Assembly: GCA_000310025.1 (NCBI GenBank)
Contig: FN649728.1
Coordinates: 4,077,077-4,141,076 of the forward strand
Source: Ectocarpus siliculosus
Taxonomy: Eukaryota; Sar; Phaeophyceae; Ectocarpales; Ectocarpaceae
Reading direction: 5' to 3'
Length of the DNA: 64,000 bases
Positions 63,603 through 64,000 of this stretch are shown here, in pieces (position 1 is the first letter of the stretch; each line of letters starts with the position of its first letter). The translations under genes were made by a program, and so were the position numbers. Below the pieces are notes generated by a model. That model was not told where the DNA came from. It did not search any database and was given only the letters and a program-made list of their open reading frames with translations.

Positions 63603-64000
63603 CCCCGATGGGATGCTTTATCCAACATGTCTACTTATTAGAAAAACCTGACGAAGGCTACTGGGACAACATGTTAACTTAACAGAATAACCCTACCAAG
63701 GCTATTGATGCGTGCAAGCCCGAAAATGTACTGTTATCTCGTTCCGTAAGCTACCATTTTGCATGCGTACGAGATATCATGTGCTGCGGTATGCTGTGCC
63801 GGTGATGTGTATCGCGGAGCACACCATCGAAGACGCCGAGAGGCAGAGAGTACTGAAGCACACGATCGAGCTGGCCGAGAGGATTGTATTTTTTTTTACT
63901 CCAAATCAACGCTCACAGCTTTTGTGCCGTATACTCCAACCCGTGGTCTCATAGAAGGTTTCCTTGCGGAAGGGATTGTTTACTAAAAGTATGTAGAGTA
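63603..64000. other. Unassigned right end
   Basis: A plus-strand open stretch (63712-63954) contains an imperfect 33-base tandem duplication (GAGCACACCATCGAAGAC and AAGCACACGATCGAGCTG), translating as EHTIEDAERQRV / KHTIELAERIVF. No family recognised. Confidence 0.35.

Overview
The window is eukaryotic nuclear DNA, most likely from a brown alga or a related stramenopile. That is inference from split genes with GT-AG introns, a flagellar LRRC56/ODA8-type gene, dense Ty1/copia, Ty3/gypsy and tyrosine-recombinase retroelements, and a short interstitial CCCTAAA-type telomere motif. Two 100-N runs mark assembly gaps.

Host backbone. Three tandem, same-strand copies of one multi-exon gene fill most of the window. 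Copy A (1-3.96 kb) is cut by the left edge. Copy B (about 7.3-48.7 kb) is interrupted by about 34 kb of mobile DNA. Copy C (about 51.5-58.05 kb) is the cleanest. The gene encodes a multi-pass membrane protein: a cysteine-containing EGF-like segment, about six or seven hydrophobic segments, an amphipathic LKERQ helix, and a Thr/Ser/Pro-rich tail. A 207-nt exon and a last exon of about 310 nt line up in all three copies with matching splice sites. Copies B and C carry coding damage, so they may be pseudogenes. At the right end, on the minus strand, lies a gene with two clear leucine-rich-repeat exons (62.48-63.36 kb) and probable low-complexity C-terminal exons (58.5-62.1 kb).

Mobile DNA inside copy B, left to right. 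(1) A tyrosine-recombinase element (8692-15210) has split direct repeats A1...B1-A2-B2 of the Ngaro/PAT kind, a CCCH-finger gag-like region, a YR gene and a 1.75-kb hairpin-rich satellite. (2) A reduced old Copia copy (19945-41445, TSD TCACG) contains a TA-flanked TIR element (20367-22754, with a LINE tail and a gap) and a large Ty3/gypsy chromovirus insertion (23083-40870, TSD ATTG). (3) A younger Copia element (41684-47711, TSD TTCCC) follows.

Most striking content. The Gypsy element encodes a complete-looking NADAR (YbiA/DUF1768) domain between gag and protease, and its integrase carries a chromodomain followed by a second, Tudor/Agenet-like module. Separately, several intronic or intergenic stretches are fields of short palindromes built on CCATGG (CTTCCATGGAAG around 1.4-2.6 kb; GCCCATGGGC-type around 15.8-17.1, 50.2-50.5 and 53.7-54.5 kb) that fit no repeat class I recognise.
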